This document shows, piece after piece, positions 33,441-46,083 of a stretch of DNA of 64,000 nucleotides. How positions within the stretch are numbered: the first letter of the stretch is position 1; the number at the start of each line of letters is the position of its first letter. The DNA lies in contig JALMQS010000900.1 in NCBI GenBank assembly GCA_024734495.1, positions 124,001 through 188,000 on the forward strand. The letters run 5' to 3'. The position numbers and the translations under genes were made by a program. Under the pieces are notes generated by a model. The model saw nothing but the letters and a program-made list of their open reading frames with translations, searched no databases and had not been told where the DNA came from. This DNA comes from Forficula auricularia (lineage: Eukaryota > Arthropoda > Insecta > Dermaptera > Forficulidae).

Positions 33441-33559
33441 CTTCGAGCAGTGGTAAATTCTCCGCGCGATAAATTCGGTTAAATTTATCTCCCACTTAAA
33501 GTCTATATACTCTAGCATTAACTTTTTGCTAGTATTGTCGCGAAACAACTACCTTAAAA

Positions 33560-34625
33560 TAAAAATTCTCAAATTCATTTAAATAAATCCCACATTATAC
33601 ATCCTTACTTTTAATTGATCACGTGGTTAGTTGCAAGACAATGAAAATTCAAGTGTTGCGGCCACATTGCACAGATTGGCCCAAAATTAACTGATGACCT
33701 TGAGTGGGTAAAATCAGATTGTTGCCCTTTTACTCCAACACCATCTGCATGATTCCAGCTAGCGGTACGATCGCAGCTATCGATAACTTGAACAACATTT
33801 TTCATTTCAATGACCAGTCAAAGAACCTAAATGCTTACATAATCCAACTCTAAAATAAATATTAGAAAAAATAATTGATGATATCGATAAAATTGCATTG
33901 TTGTTTCAAGTGAATTTCTTCTTCGCAACAAACTTTCTTGTGACTAATTAGCTCGTTTAGTTTTTAACTTTTTGGAGGTCACAGTTCAAAAAGTTATCTG
34001 CATATCTGAGAAATACCTATATTCATTAATACATGTTCTAAATGCGAAAAATTAAAAAAAAAATACTGCAAATATTATGGATGATTGCTTATTTATTTTT
34101 AATTTACAATCGCGAGTTTATTGGAGCAAACCATCAAATCTGATATTTCATCTCGGAGCTAATAGATGACAATCTCTAGTGATTTATATATTTGTGTTAT
34201 AGTTCGATTCCCCAGGAGGTGAAAACAACCCTTCTGACATTTAATTAAAAATCATCCATTCCATCTCGGTTCTATTAGATGGCAACTTCACATATGGATT
34301 TTCTTAGAATATATTTAATGTACCCAATTACATTATATGTAACAATTACTAAGCATTTGGTCTAAGTAACAATTCTTGACAGTTTTTAATATTCTATTAA
34401 ATCAAGCTTTTTGGAATTCTAAATTTCCAAAGATTCTTACTTGTCATTAAAATCAGAGAAAATTCCTTTCAATTCTTGGTACGCTCTCTCTGCGAATTTT
34501 GGTGATTTGGCAATTTTTCTTGGCGAGCGGTTAAGCATTAAAGCTGAAACTTGGCACAGAGGCTTATATTATACTATATAAATGATACTTATGTTAAATT
34601 TTGTATCAATTAAACCACATTTTAG
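33560..34625. other. Stretch without recognised gene
   Basis: A B-box-like word (agttcgattcccc, 34202-34214) is followed by aggaggtgaaaacaaccc, similar to 47867-47893 (ggttcgattcctgacgggg, then taaaaacaact). Both may be worn SINE heads. The minus-strand 64-residue frame at 33611-33805 is unassigned. Confidence 0.35.
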
Positions 34626-34915
34626 CTTGAACAAATCTAGAGTGGTTAGAGTGTCGTGCTCCTGGCCTGAAATACGCTGGTTCGAGACCGAGTCTCGGCA
34701 GATATTTGCAGCCGCCTCCTCTTGGAAAGCAATGGCAACCTACCAAGAGTATAATTCCCTAGTAACCTCTCCAAACTAGCCTTTCGGAACCGGCGTAAAA
34801 ATTAGGTTCCGTATATCTGTGTAAAAACAGCTAAACACACTCAGCACAGGTATATGTGGAAGGAGCCAAAGCGTCAGGAAGACCTGATATGGCACTAAAG
34901 AAGAAGAAATCTAGA
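34625..34915 (+). mobile_element. tRNA-derived SINE
   Basis: The head agagtggttagagtgtcgtg is followed by B-box ggttcgagacc (34679-34689). The body aagcaatggcaacctaccaa leads to a tail, tggcactaaagaagaagaaa, like those seen on LINE-mobilised insect SINEs. The 65-residue frame overlapping it is not considered real. Confidence 0.65.
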
Positions 34916-36475
34916 TTTAATTTCTTTTTTACTAACTTTTAAGGAGTTCGGTGTTGGTTCTGGGTGAAACATTTTAATATAATAATAAAACTTGAGTAAG
35001 GTAGGTTTCACAACTCCTCACGTCCCACTTTTTATGAAAGTATTTATTAGCCGGAAATAGGTTCAAAGATCAAAAGGGTATTTTCTCTAGAAGATTAAGG
35101 AATTCCTGGGAAATGTCGCAAAAATGCTGGCGACAAGAATAGAAAACGGAAGAAAACCCCTCCTGGTTTTTTTCTCTTTGATTTCGCAGCACAAGATTCC
35201 AATCTCTAATTTATTCATATGAAAAACAACAACCTATCATTTTGTTAGGCTATAGGGGCCTATTTGTGTCATAAACAAGTAATTATTGGGTGGATTAGAA
35301 CACTATTGGTGAGCTTGGATTTGAAAAAGGGCAACACACTTGCCAATGCGATTAACGCTAAGCCCAGGTGACTACGACCAAAAATCAAGTTGCTAATTAA
35401 TGATTAATAAACTCATTTTATTTGCAAATGGCAAGTTAAGAAATAATCAATTATAATAGGTTTGCTGTTTAATATTCGATAAACTCGAGATTTAAGTTGG
35501 TTTCGCATCATTCAATTAGAAATGAATTACTTTTCTGTCAAAAGCAAAACCTATTTTTGACACTTTTTATAAAATTTTTTATTTCACCCTGCCAGTTTGC
35601 CTAAACAAAATAAAAAGGATTCTATTTATGGATAATAAATGGAATCTTTTTGTTATTTAAAAAATAAATAAATAGGCACAATTCTTTCATACAATCTAAA
35701 ATTCGTTTTATCAAATATCCAAAGTTGTGCCAAGTCTCCTTTCCGGGCAGTTGGATTGACGTTAAAGAGAAAAAATTTTAAATTTTATAAATTAAAGGGT
35801 TTTTTTATATTAATTTATATTTTAATATCTATTAATTGCATATTTTTAAAAAATATTTCAAAGGAGTTATTAGCGTTTTTTCAAATTAGGCTATAAATAA
35901 ACTTCACCTAAAAATGCAAATATTATAATAAAAAATTATGTGCTATAAATGATCAAATAAAATAAAACACAGATAGGAATTTCAATAGATTTAATTGAAT
36001 ATGTAATAAGAAAATAATAAAACTTTTTGGCATTTCTAGTTGATTCGTTACCTTACAGAAGAAATTGAATATTTTCATAAAATTTCTTTTAAATTACAAA
36101 ATCCTTAATCAAAATAATATTTTTCTTTATATTAAAAAGGTACTGTGAACCTCAAGATCGATTTCTTTCTCATTTATCATTTTTTTGGTCTGTTATATCG
36201 AGAGAATGTGTCGCCATCAGAGACACAAGGAGTTGTATTATTCACTCTACTATACTTCTTGAATTATCTTTTAACATATTAACATTTAATATATTTTTAA
36301 ACATACGATAGTGTAAAAATATATTTTTCTAAAGAAAAATATATTTTTACTATTAATATCTATTAAAATGTTTCTACCTAGAACCGGACGACACAAATTC
36401 TTTAAAGATTACGATAGTGTAATATAATGAATTAATCAAATAAATTTCATAAAATTATTAAACACTCAACAAGTT
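34916..36475. other. AT-rich stretch without recognised gene
   Basis: No supported gene. A perfect 38-bp palindrome, gtaaaaatatatttttct and its complement, lies at 36311-36348 and is probably an AT-rich hairpin of no known function. Confidence 0.4.
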
Positions 36476-36479
36476 ACTT

Positions 36480-37015
36480 TTACTTACCATACAGGGGTAT
36501 GGTCAAGTATTTAATCGTGTATGAAAATATTTTTTTTTTGCTTCGTTTTTTCAAAATATCTCAAAAAGAGCTTAAACTATTTTTGATTAATAAAATTGGG
36601 CGAAACCATGGCATTTCGGTCTACAATAAGTGAACATCGAAAAAAATTATATTTTTGGAGATATTAATTATTTTGTCAAAATGTATGTTAGTCTGTTAGT
36701 ATGTCCAAATTGTTGTGGACGTACTAGCTCAAAAACTAGAGTGAATATCAAAACGCGAAATTTCACGTGTAGTTTTAGTACATTGAGATTAAAAGCTGAT
36801 TAGATTTTGGTTGCAAATCGAACCAAAAATTAAGAAGGAGGGGTTAAAAAAATTTAAAATATAAGATTTTCAAACAAGGAAAATGAAATATACTATGAAA
36901 TTAAGAGGGAGGGGGAGGGGTTCTTTCGTAAATAATTATAAATTATTTTAATTTAATATTAAATATAAGAGAGAATGGTAAAGTCATGTGGATGGCCACA
37001 ACGGTTTATTTTCAT
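36480..37015 (-). repeat. Family W related repeat
   Basis: Words accatacaggggtatggtca, gcgaaaccatggcatttcgg and aaaagctgattagattttgg match 17740-18070 in reverse complement. A shorter partial copy (accatactatatggtcaagt) follows at 37157-37220. Confidence 0.55.
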
Positions 37016-37239
37016 TTATAATTATTTTTTCGATGAATTTTCCTGATCGTTATACAAGGCGTCAAGTCAAAATCTTTAAGACTTCGGGTTTTTAACAATT
37101 ATGCCTAATATATGCTTTTGATTTGTGTTCGTTTTTCTGAGAAAATCTTTTTACTTTACCATACTATATGGTCAAGTATGGTAATCGTGCACGAAAAAAG
37201 TGTTTTTTTGCTTCTTTTTATTGCACGCTTTATATTTTT

Positions 37240-37941
37240 TTTTTTTTAATGCAATCGAATGCAAGAAGGGGTGCACAAGTAAAGATGCAGCTCCTATGGA
37301 TCTCGAAAGACCCTTGCATTACCGAAGAGAAGGGAAAAGTTGATTAAGTTGAGAGGGTGTATAGGTAGGTGTCTATGCACACCCCGGTTTTGAAAAAGGT
37401 TTGAAGATTATAGGTGCTGGGAAAGATGGAGGCTGGGGAGAGAGTTCCAGTTCCTTGAAGTCATTGGGATATATGTATTGGCGAATGAAGTGGTCCGGCA
37501 CTTTTCTAATTTGACCGCGAAAGAGTGTTGGGAGTCGGCAAAACGCGTGCTATGTGCAAATCATGCTTTGGGGGGAATTATTGATTTTATCCCATCAGAG
37601 CACCTGCCGTGATAGTATCTATAGAAAAGGGAAAGGGCAGAGACATTTCTTCGATGAGCCAGCGAGTCGAGGGAGTCGGTGCGGTATAATCGTCAATTAG
37701 TCTGACGGCTCGTTTCTGAATTGCATCCAGGGTAGCAATTGAATATTTTGAGGCTCCTCTCCGTAGATGAGAGCCGTATTCGAGACAAGGGGCGGATTTG
37801 GGCCTTGTAGATGGTTAGAAGTTGTGGGAGTTTGTAAAATCGCTTGGACCTGAATAAGAAGCCATTCTTCCTTGCTGCAGATTTCGCCCCAGAGGAGATG
37901 TGTTCATTCCAAGACAGGTCAGATGCGACACCTGTATGCAT
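37240..37941 (-). pseudogene. CR1/Jockey-superfamily LINE, C-terminal fragment
   Basis: The minus-strand frame from 37941 has SDLSWNEHISSGAKSAARKN, GFLFRSKRFYKLPQLL and TIYKAQIRP, equivalent to the thumb region at 30120. It then shifts (EYGSHL is lost), and degenerate sequence continues to a 3' UTR ending in poly-A (poly-T from 37240). The 3' end is the same as the piece at 7785-7895. Confidence 0.75.
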
Positions 37942-38082
37942 GTATCTATGTACGTATGTATCCTATCTATGAATGTGACTTTTATTCTGTTAAATTCCTC
38001 AAACATTTATCTATAAAAATAATTGTTTACCTATCCTTATATATAAAAAATGGAAAAGTATGTATGCATATATATATATACA

Positions 38083-39535
38083 CTAAGCTTGCAAGGCCCG
38101 CCTTCGGCGGGGCCTTTTTGATAGCCAGGGGGCGAGGCCCCCCTGGACCCCCCACGTGGCTGCTTTATTGATGTTTTATTAGTAACAGAGAATAAATATA
38201 ATTGTTTTATTATAAAGTCTTAAATAGACATAATTTGAGATTCTATTTAACTGTAATATACACTCATAACAAATAAGATGAAACTATTTTTGATTTTAAG
38301 TCGAATCCTCCATGTCTTCAGCAATGGCTACCAATAATAATCGAAGGGTCAAAAATCTAATGTAGAATTGTTATTCTTCAAGTATTAGAGAAGAATCGAT
38401 TGCTATTTTTGATTTTAAGTCGATTCCTCCATGTCTTCACCAATGGCTACCAATAAAAACCGAAACGTCAAAAATCGAATGTAGAATGGTTATTCCTCAA
38501 CTGAATCGATCATTATTTTTGAAATAAAGTCAACATCAGGCGCGGATCCAGACCTCTGATTTGGGGGGGGGCGGTCACCGGTATATAAGATCTACTTTTG
38601 ATCTCGGAAGTGTGTCGCGGTCGAATTGTCCAAGCGGGGGGTGGGGGGTCAGAGACCCCCCCCCACATAGAACTTTGTTTTCTTCAATTTTAAAATTTAA
38701 TGTTATATATAAAAAAAAGATTAAATAAACATATAAAAATTGTTGATCTCCAATGCTTTGGGGGGGGGGCGGTCGCCCCCATCGCCCCCCCCCCTGGATC
38801 CGCGCATGGTTAACATGAACTGCAAATTGCAAGTGATATCTGATTAATAATAAAGGAATAAACATATTAATATTTCAAATGAATTTGGATAAAGTTTAGC
38901 AACGATCCGTTGCAGTTTATTTAATTAAATAACAATTTTTGAGTTCATCAATTAAATTGTAAAATTAATATTTGTGGGATTTAAAATTCATTGTAATTAA
39001 GTACCTTGAGGACCACAAAAAAGGTCATATATAGTTTTTTGTAAAATTATATTTTAAAGTACTTTATTTTAGAATAAGATAGTACATTGGATAAAGTTTA
39101 TCAATGATCCGTTGCAGTTTATTTTTTTAATTTTTGTTTTTTAAATGTACTTTAAAAAAATAGATAGTTTGTTTAAATCTTTGTTGCATTATTAAATTCC
39201 TCTTCAACGATAATGTGGTTAGAACTCTATTATCTATGCTATTAAGAATGAATGACATTCAAAAATATGACAAACAGTGCCGCCAACAAATGTTTAGTTT
39301 GCTAGTTTAGTACTTTTATTGTTTGGCAAGCTAAGTTGGCTACACGGATTTGGTTTTTGTTTTTCGTGAATTTTCCAATTTTCCGGGCAACTTTTCCGAT
39401 TTTTTTTTACGTATTAACCTGAAATGGACTATTACGAACATTTAAAAATAAAATTAGCCAAATCGGCCCAGGCATTTGAGAGATCTGCGCTTACAAAGAA
39501 AAAGAAATTCATTTTTATTATATATATATATATAT
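38083..39535 (-). mobile_element. Non-autonomous Helitron, minus-strand copy
   Basis: It is the reverse complement of most of 49817-51590. Its 3' end (38083-38120) carries the hairpin ggcccgccttcggcggggcc and a worn terminus, read on the minus strand as gcaagcttag followed by t. Its 5' end runs into a (TA) tract at about 39520-39537. It holds two to three copies of the 119-bp unit (38270-38540), and no Rep/helicase. Confidence 0.75.
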
Positions 39536-39968
39536 ATGTTCGTAAGATCCAAACGATCTGATTGGCCAATGTATAGCCAATGGCAAAGTGTTAAATTATT
39601 AGAACGATTCTGATTGGTCAGATAGTGATCGTGCTTAGCCAATGTGTTAAATAAATTTTTCCTTATTGTTGGATCAATTTCATTCACCACATTCTTTCAA
39701 TAATTACAGTACCATTTTAAATTTCAATTATTAAATTGGTATGAACGAGACGCTTCCCGCCAGGGGCTAGGTGAGGCCGGGCCGAATTCCGCAAACTTTT
39801 CTCTATAAAAATAATTAAGACTAAAAATTTTAAAAATAAATTATATTTTAAAAAAAACTAAAAAACACTCTTCTAAAAAGTAAAAATAATGTAATACTTA
39901 AACAAAAAGCGTGAGGCACTTTGAGGAAATTAATTAAAATTACATGTTTCTGCGCCCACACTTTTTGA
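39536..39968. other. Stretch without recognised gene
   Basis: It contains a direct pair gattggccaatgtatagcca (39560) and gattggtcagatagtgatcg (39612), with no gene. The minus-strand frame at 39690-39454 overlaps the Helitron end. Confidence 0.35.
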
Positions 39969-39972
39969 TTAA

Positions 39973-40502
39973 GGTAGTTCTTTCACAAGTGCAAAAATTC
40001 AAGAAGTCTTCGAAACTTGGAATATAAATCATTAAAAGCATAATACACATACTGTTAAAATTTGAAGACGATTTACCACAACAAACATGAAATAATTGCA
40101 ATTAAAAATGAAATTTTTACATAGGGTAGATAGGGAAAGGGTGGGGATATGATCATTATTTTATTTTTTTTTCATTGAAGGACTTTCACCATCTTGATGA
40201 AAAACTAATATTTGTTTGAATAATATATTCGGAGTAACTTAAAAAAAAATTGAAATTATTTACTCATTAGTTTTGATAAAAACAAAAACAAAACATATTT
40301 GGGCGATTATTTTTAGTGGAGGGGATATAAGCACAATGGCTTGGAAACGATCCGGCAAGTATGTGTGTATCCATATAGAGATTTCGTAGTGTGAGTGGAC
40401 AATCACGTTAAAAAACATAACCTAAAATTTTAGTTCCGTTCATATTTATAGAGTGGTTACGAGGCTAAAACTTTTTGTGTGGATTGTCGCGAAAGAACCT
40501 CC
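39973..40502 (+). mobile_element. TTAA MITE family 1, copy 4
   Basis: Flanked by TTAA (39969-39972 and 40503-40506). Termini are ggtagttctttcacaagtgc and gcgaaagaacctcc. It is uninterrupted and close to the copies at 15093 and 45566. Confidence 0.85.
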
Positions 40503-40506
40503 TTAA

Positions 40507-41270
40507 GTATTACATTATTTTATACTTTTTTAGAAGCGTGATTTTTATTTTTTTTTTAAATATAATTTTTATTTTTATAACCCGGTCCCTTTCATATGAC
40601 CACCACGACCCCTAATTTGTAAAATATTGCTAGCCTATCTAGTTTTATTCAATTTCAATTCTCTTTGTAGTAGTTTTGTAATGGAAATTTGAGCTGAATC
40701 GGCATTTATCAAATTTAAGATTTTATTTTTCGTCGAACATTAAATTCACAATGCAAGTTAGTTATAAGAGGTACTAAACCAAAATGGAATTTTATGGTCT
40801 TATTTTTATGTTAGCGTTTTGACTTAATAGATTTTTTCTATTTTATGAAAGTGATATTGGTTCGGGTACAGTCATGCGCAACGTTGTGTAAATTTTTTTC
40901 GATCGATAAACCTCTTTAATCCAATCCTGAAGACCCAGTTGTGAATTGGGCCCGTCTTAAGAGCTTCTCTTCTCTTAACTCATCTTTGATCCATCAACGT
41001 CATTCAAAACCAGACGGAAAGCGAGTGTTTCAGTTTGCAACTTCTCATCAGGATGCGAATAAAATGGCACCCTATTCTCAAATTTCAATTTCCCCCATCC
41101 AAGATATTATGTAATTATTCAGAGACTGAGAAATCAAACTAAGGATGGGGAAGCTATATTTTTTTGAGTAGAAAAATACAAAAATTAAAGCGGAAAAAGG
41201 GAAATTTTTCCAAGACTCGGTACGCTACCGATTCTTGATAAACATCTAAATTTGATATTCTTCTCGATTT
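40507..41270. other. Stretch without recognised gene
   Basis: No supported coding region or repeat. Confidence 0.35.
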
Positions 41271-41271
41271 T

Positions 41272-43015
41272 AAAGGTATTGTCACCAAACAGAGTTTTTT
41301 TTCTTTTTTAGGATTTTTTTGAAAAATTTGGGATATCAGTTGTTATTTAAATATCTTTGCATCGATTAGTGGCAATACGAAATTGATGAACTATAGGAGT
41401 TCTCGAGATAGATACAAATTTCCAAAGATAGAGTTTTTCAGACTGGTATACGCACTATAGGGATATCGGAAAATATATGCATATGTTAACTAGTAATTAA
41501 GAAACACTTCTTAACATTGTTAAAAAATAAAACCAAAATAAAATAATACTAATACATTTTTTAAAGAAAATTTTAATTCATAGTTACAACACAGTTTCGT
41601 GAGATAATAGAATGAATAAATAATGAAAAATGTATAATGAAAAATTTACACTAAAAAAGCTGGCAACAACGCATGTATTTAACCTAAAAAGTGGGTTAGC
41701 TTTAGTACTTTTTTTGACGTTTTTTCGCTTCAGCCATTGTCGCAACAGCTTTCAATCGCTGTTATTAAGAACTTTTTGTTTTATAAATAGACCTTTATAA
41801 TGTAATTTTCTTTATCTGACATTTCTATGCATAGAATACTTGAGAAGTACAAGCTCGGATAGTAGGATAATGCTCGGATTTTTCTTGAGCACGGGGACAA
41901 TTCTATATGCGCTCTTTTAAGTAATTTTTCTATATCAAATTCTATAAAAGAATCCCTCACTAGCACATTTATTAAATAACAGAAAAATTGGAAACTTATT
42001 TACTCTAGAGACTCCGTTATAAGTAATTAATATAATAATAAACTTAAATATAAAATAAATTGTTCATTTATGCCCATATTATAAATATGTACCTACATTC
42101 CCTTAAAATCTCAATTAAATTTGCTTATTACATAAAGTTGTCATTAACATTTCTTAATCGGAAAATCGGCAAGGGATTTCATCCCAGAAGGACCGCATCA
42201 AGCAGGGCGAGACGGTCTTTGTCTCCTACGCCTTTCCAGGCCGCAGGTGGACAGACCGTCTGGCCCGGCCGCCGATTTTTTTAATGAGGTGGAACTAATA
42301 AGCTCCTGAGGCTAATCGACCGTGGAGGATCCTAGGACGATCGGAAACGGCGGAAAGGCACCCCCGGCTGCCGCCCAGGAAGCTTTGCTCTACTCTTTTT
42401 TAGCCTATGATCGAGCTTAAGTTTCGAATTTCATAAATGTGAAAGTCGTGTGGTGAACACACTAGTTGTTTTATCATAGAAATAAATGACAGATAAAATA
42501 ATACATTATAAAGGGTGATTTATTAAATAAAAAGTTCTTAATAAACTATTAAAAGCTGTTGCGACAATGGCTGACGCGAAAAAAGTTAAAAAAAGTACTA
42601 AAGTTAATCCACTTTTTAGGTTAAATATTTGCGTTGTTGCCAGCTTGTTTTTAGATGCAAATTTTTCATTATTTATTCATTATTATCTCAGAAACTGTGT
42701 TGTAACTATGAATTAAAATTTTCTTAAAAAATGTATTAGTTATTGTTTAATGTTGGTTTAGTTTTTTAGTTTTTTTATAACAATGGTAAGAAGAGTTTCT
42801 TAATTATAATTAAATATGTATATAAACTTTTCGATATCCCGTATAGTGCAATATATAAGAGTCTGAAAAACTCTATCTTTGGAATTTAATATCACCGGAA
42901 CTATATTGTTCATAAATTTTGTTTTGCCACCAATCGATGCAGAAATATTTAAATGATAATCTATCTAAATTTCAAAAAATCCTAAGAAAACCCATATGGT
43001 GAAACAACTACCTTA
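41272..43015. mobile_element. Inverted pair of TTAA MITE family 2 halves
   Basis: Left half (41272-41960) and right half (42460-43015) are inverted relative to each other. Both keep the end that reads ccatatggtgaaac in the intact copy; the right end is gtgaaacaactacc followed by TTAA. The middle (about 41960-42460) holds AT-rich DNA, an R2-like fragment and a Helitron-like flank. Confidence 0.6.
42165..42400 (-). pseudogene. R2-clade LINE: N-terminal RT fragment
   Basis: On the minus strand KKSAAGPDGLS reads in one frame, and after a frame change PAAWKGVGDKDRLALLDAVL and LG read in another. The SAAGPDGL box followed by a WK...L...L pattern is typical of the start of LINE RT domains, and the W-K spacing suits R2-type elements. 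The piece is strongly GC-rich against its surroundings. Just upstream, on the same strand, is cgaaacttaagctcgat, the same Helitron-like flank found beside the endonuclease fragment at 6586. Too short for a firm clade call. Confidence 0.45.
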
Positions 43016-43039
43016 ATTACTATTATTATTCGGGATATC

Positions 43040-43325
43040 TTGGGGGGGGGGGGAGAAAAGGAAGGCCCAGATTAGAATATTTCGACCAAATAATTAGGGA
43101 TATTGGATGCGATTAGATGGCCAATTAGATGACAGGGCACTTTCAGTGCCATTTACCATCTACCCTTTGTCACTTGTAAAAAGCATTTACTTTGCGACAT
43201 ACAACCGGCCCTTAGTGGGGTCAAAGAGCTGGCATGGGACAGAGCTGAGTGGAGACGGGTAGTTGTGTCAAACCAGTCTTAGGACTGTGTACTTAATAAT
43301 AATGATATTATTATTCTAGTAATGG
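43040..43325 (+). mobile_element. LINE 3' end with Harbinger-like MITE fragment
   Basis: It contains a MITE end (gcgacatacaaccggccctt, 43197-43216) followed by a LINE tail ending caaaccagtcttaggactgt and an (AAT)-type tail. It is homologous, in reverse, to 13435-13850. Confidence 0.55.
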
Positions 43326-44015
43326 CCTTTAGACTTAAAGTAAGAAAATATTAAATCGAAATGAATATCACATTTAGATATTTATCATTTAAAATTATCA
43401 TAATTTACCAAAATTGCAACAATGTCCCAAGTAATGAAAAGTTTCACTTTTTCCTCTAATATAGAAATCAACTCTCAAACACTTGGAAATAACCGTTGAG
43501 TAAATATTTAAGAATCTTATCAAAACAACTTTTGTTTGAAACAATGTTTTTATTTAAAAATAATAATAATAATAATAAATAAATAAAAATATGTTATTTA
43601 AAGAAAAAAATTCTTTTTCTAAAAGTTTTAGTTATCAAGAAATTAATGAGTTTTCTCAAAATTTATTAAAGAGAGTGAGTGGAGCATGGAAAGCATCGAA
43701 GCACAAGAGCGCACAATGTAATTGAATGAATGGACCAGCGAAGGAAAGAAATTTTAAAACGAGACATCTTAAAGAATCGTCGACGAGATATAAGAACAAG
43801 CATACGAGAAATAACCACAAACAATTGGTCTGGCAATTAAGTGCTTTTAACATTAGGTGACCACTTTTTTTTTGATAAGGTATCCTGGTTTTAGAAATTT
43901 GTTAAGTAATGGATCGTTCCTTATATTTTCAGAAATACTTGAGATAACAAATTTCTTCAATATTTGTAGTTTACCAGGAAAAATAAATTGGCACTTTCTG
44001 ATGTGGCCATCGAAT
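43326..44015. other. AT-rich stretch without recognised gene
   Basis: It contains an (AAT)-rich microsatellite at 43557-43585. The 62-65-residue minus-strand frames here are unassigned. Confidence 0.4.
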
Positions 44016-44019
44016 TTTT

Positions 44020-44830
44020 TTTTATAATAATATTGATACAAGAAGAAGTTGCACCAAGAAGGTACAACCTCTGTAGTCCGCGGTAGACCCTTGTATCGTG
44101 AAGATAAGAGAGATTTAGGGATTGAGTAGGAGTCGAAGATATCTGTGGATGCGGATCTTGAAAGATTGAAGGTTATAAGTTGCTGGAAAGACGGTCGGGG
44201 GAAGAGAGTTCCAGTCTCTAGATGTCATAGGGATAAATGAATTGGCGAATGCGTTTGTTCGATTAGTATCCAATTTAAGCGCGTAGGGGTGTTGAATCTT
44301 AGAAAATCGTATCGCAAATGAAGCCTTTGGTGGCATTATCGATTTTATCTCGTCAGAACAAAAGCCATGGTAATATCTATAAAAAAGGGAAAGGGCGGAG
44401 ACAGATCTACAATGGGCCAGGGAGTCGAGAGTGTCAGTTAATTGCAGAATCGCCTATCAAATTGATAGCCCGCCTCTGAATTGCATCTAAAGTATATTAG
44501 AGAGAATGCTTTGGAGGCCCCTCTCCACAAATGCGAGCAATATTCAAGGAAGGGGCGAATTTGAGCCTTGTATAATATAAGGAGTTGAGTGGGGATGAAA
44601 AAGCGTTTGGTTCAGAAAAGAAAGCTAAGCTTTCATGATGCAGCTTTTGCTACTGAGATAATATGGTCATTCCAAGAAAGGTCAGAACCTAAGGTGACAC
44701 CTAACATTGATATTTTATCACGGAATTCCAATGATGTCGAATCATAGGAAATGTCAGGAAGGTTCCTGTCTACGCGCCTAGAAATTAGACAACATTGCGT
44801 TTTGCCAGCATTAAAAATTGACTTTACCAT
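44020..44830 (-). pseudogene. CR1/Jockey-superfamily LINE, C-terminal fragment
   Basis: On the minus strand, from 44830: FNAGKTQCCLISRRVDRNLP, LEFRDKISMLGVTLGSDL, SWNDHI, then frame breaks. Recognisable LEY-, IQ- and RAI-type segments follow, then LDTNRTNAFANSFIPMTSRD, WNSLPPTVF and FKIRIHRYLRLL. The 3' UTR (44020-44110) matches 29470-29550 and 33240-33360. There are many frameshifts, so the copy is dead. Confidence 0.8.
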
Positions 44831-45140
44831 ACACCCTGGCCCATCTCTTATATTTAATAAAATTATTTATAATCGTGTAGGGGGGGCTAGTTTTTGCATT
44901 TTTAAATTATTGTGGGCCCACTGATTATGTATACAACACATGGTTGAGTTTGGTACAAGAGCCTAGAATTTCATCCCCCACCCCGATTTTGGGGGTTAGA
45001 TTTTGCATTTTTTTGTTTTCTGGGGCCCACTGATTATGTATTTATACAAAATTTGGTTGAATTTGGTTCATGGGCCTATATTTTCATTTTTTGACCCCCC
45101 CCCCCCCCATTTTGGACGGTTAGATTTTGAAAACTATCTA
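44831..45140 (+). repeat. Imperfect tandem units with tatgtatacaaaa phrase
   Basis: Starts ctttaccatacaccctggcc and has about three units similar to 17265-17720, each with a tttttgcattttt phrase, gggcccactgattatgtat, and a C-rich spacer. Confidence 0.65.
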
Positions 45141-45561
45141 AAATAAATCAGAAATGATAAATTTTAGACATCAAGTGCATTATACAAAATCATCTTAGTT
45201 TATATAATGATGCAAAAATATTTGGGAGGTTCCATAGAAAATAAGAAAATTGATAGCGATTGCGCCAAAGCAGAAAGTATCAAAAAGTTGTTAATGATTT
45301 ATTTAAAAAGATCATATTCCCAAATATAAATATGTCAATAAAATTCTTCTCTCAACTCCTTTCATGAAAAACTTTTAATGAACGAGTTCTGTGGAACACC
45401 CTGTATATATTTGAGATATATGTGTGCATGTATTTGCATCAAGCAGAGGACAATCTCTTTGTTTCTCTTTATGATTAAACAACTCTGCGTTACTCTCAAC
45501 AAAATAAAAACTTTTCAATTAAATACAAATAACTGTAAATTTAGTTTTTATCCAATTTAGC
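45141..45561. other. Stretch without recognised gene
   Basis: The segment aagcagaggacaatctcttt (45438-45457) repeats the one at 3575. No gene is supported. Confidence 0.35.
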
Positions 45562-45565
45562 TTAA

Positions 45566-46079
45566 GGTAGTTCTTTCACAAATGCAAAAATTCAAGAAGT
45601 CTTTGAAACTTGGAATATAAGTCATTAAAAGCATAATACATATGCTGTTAAAATTTGAATACGATTTACCACACCAAACATGAAATTAAAAATGTCATTT
45701 TTAACATAGGGTAGATAGGGAAAGGGTGGGGATATGATCATTTTTTTTTTCATTGAAGGACTTTCACCATCTTAATGAAAAAACTAATATTTGTTAGAAT
45801 AATATATTTGGAGTAACTTAAAAAAAAATTGAAATTATTTACCACGTAGTTTTGATAAAAAACAAAAAAAAACATTTGGGCGATTATTTTTAGTGGAGGG
45901 AAATAAGCACAATGGCTTGGAAACGATCTGGCTAGTATGTGTGTATCCATATAGAGATTTCGTAATGTGAGTGGTACAGTCACGTTAAAAAAACATAACC
46001 TAAAATTTTAGTTCCGTTCATATTTATAGAGTGGTTACGAGGCTAAAACTTTCTGTGTGGTTGTCTCGAAAGAACATCC
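45566..46079 (+). mobile_element. TTAA MITE family 1, copy 5
   Basis: Flanked by TTAA (45562-45565 and 46080-46083). Termini are ggtagttctttcacaaatgc and tcgaaagaacatcc. The minus-strand frame at 45983-45750 is internal MITE sequence. Confidence 0.85.
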
Positions 46080-46083
46080 TTAA

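Larger units (their letters stand above)
32003..33553 (-). mobile_element. TTAA MITE family 2, copy 1, with nested insertions
   Basis: The left end ggtagttgttccaccaaatg and the right end gtcgcgaaacaactacc are flanked by TTAA sequences (31998-32001, with one extra A before the GG, and 33554-33557). Family 2 shares the ggtagtt(c/g)ttt terminus with family 1 but not the interior. This copy contains inverted Penelope-type tails (32361-32829) and a LINE 3' end (33222-33440). An uninterrupted relative is 46684-47382. Confidence 0.75.
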
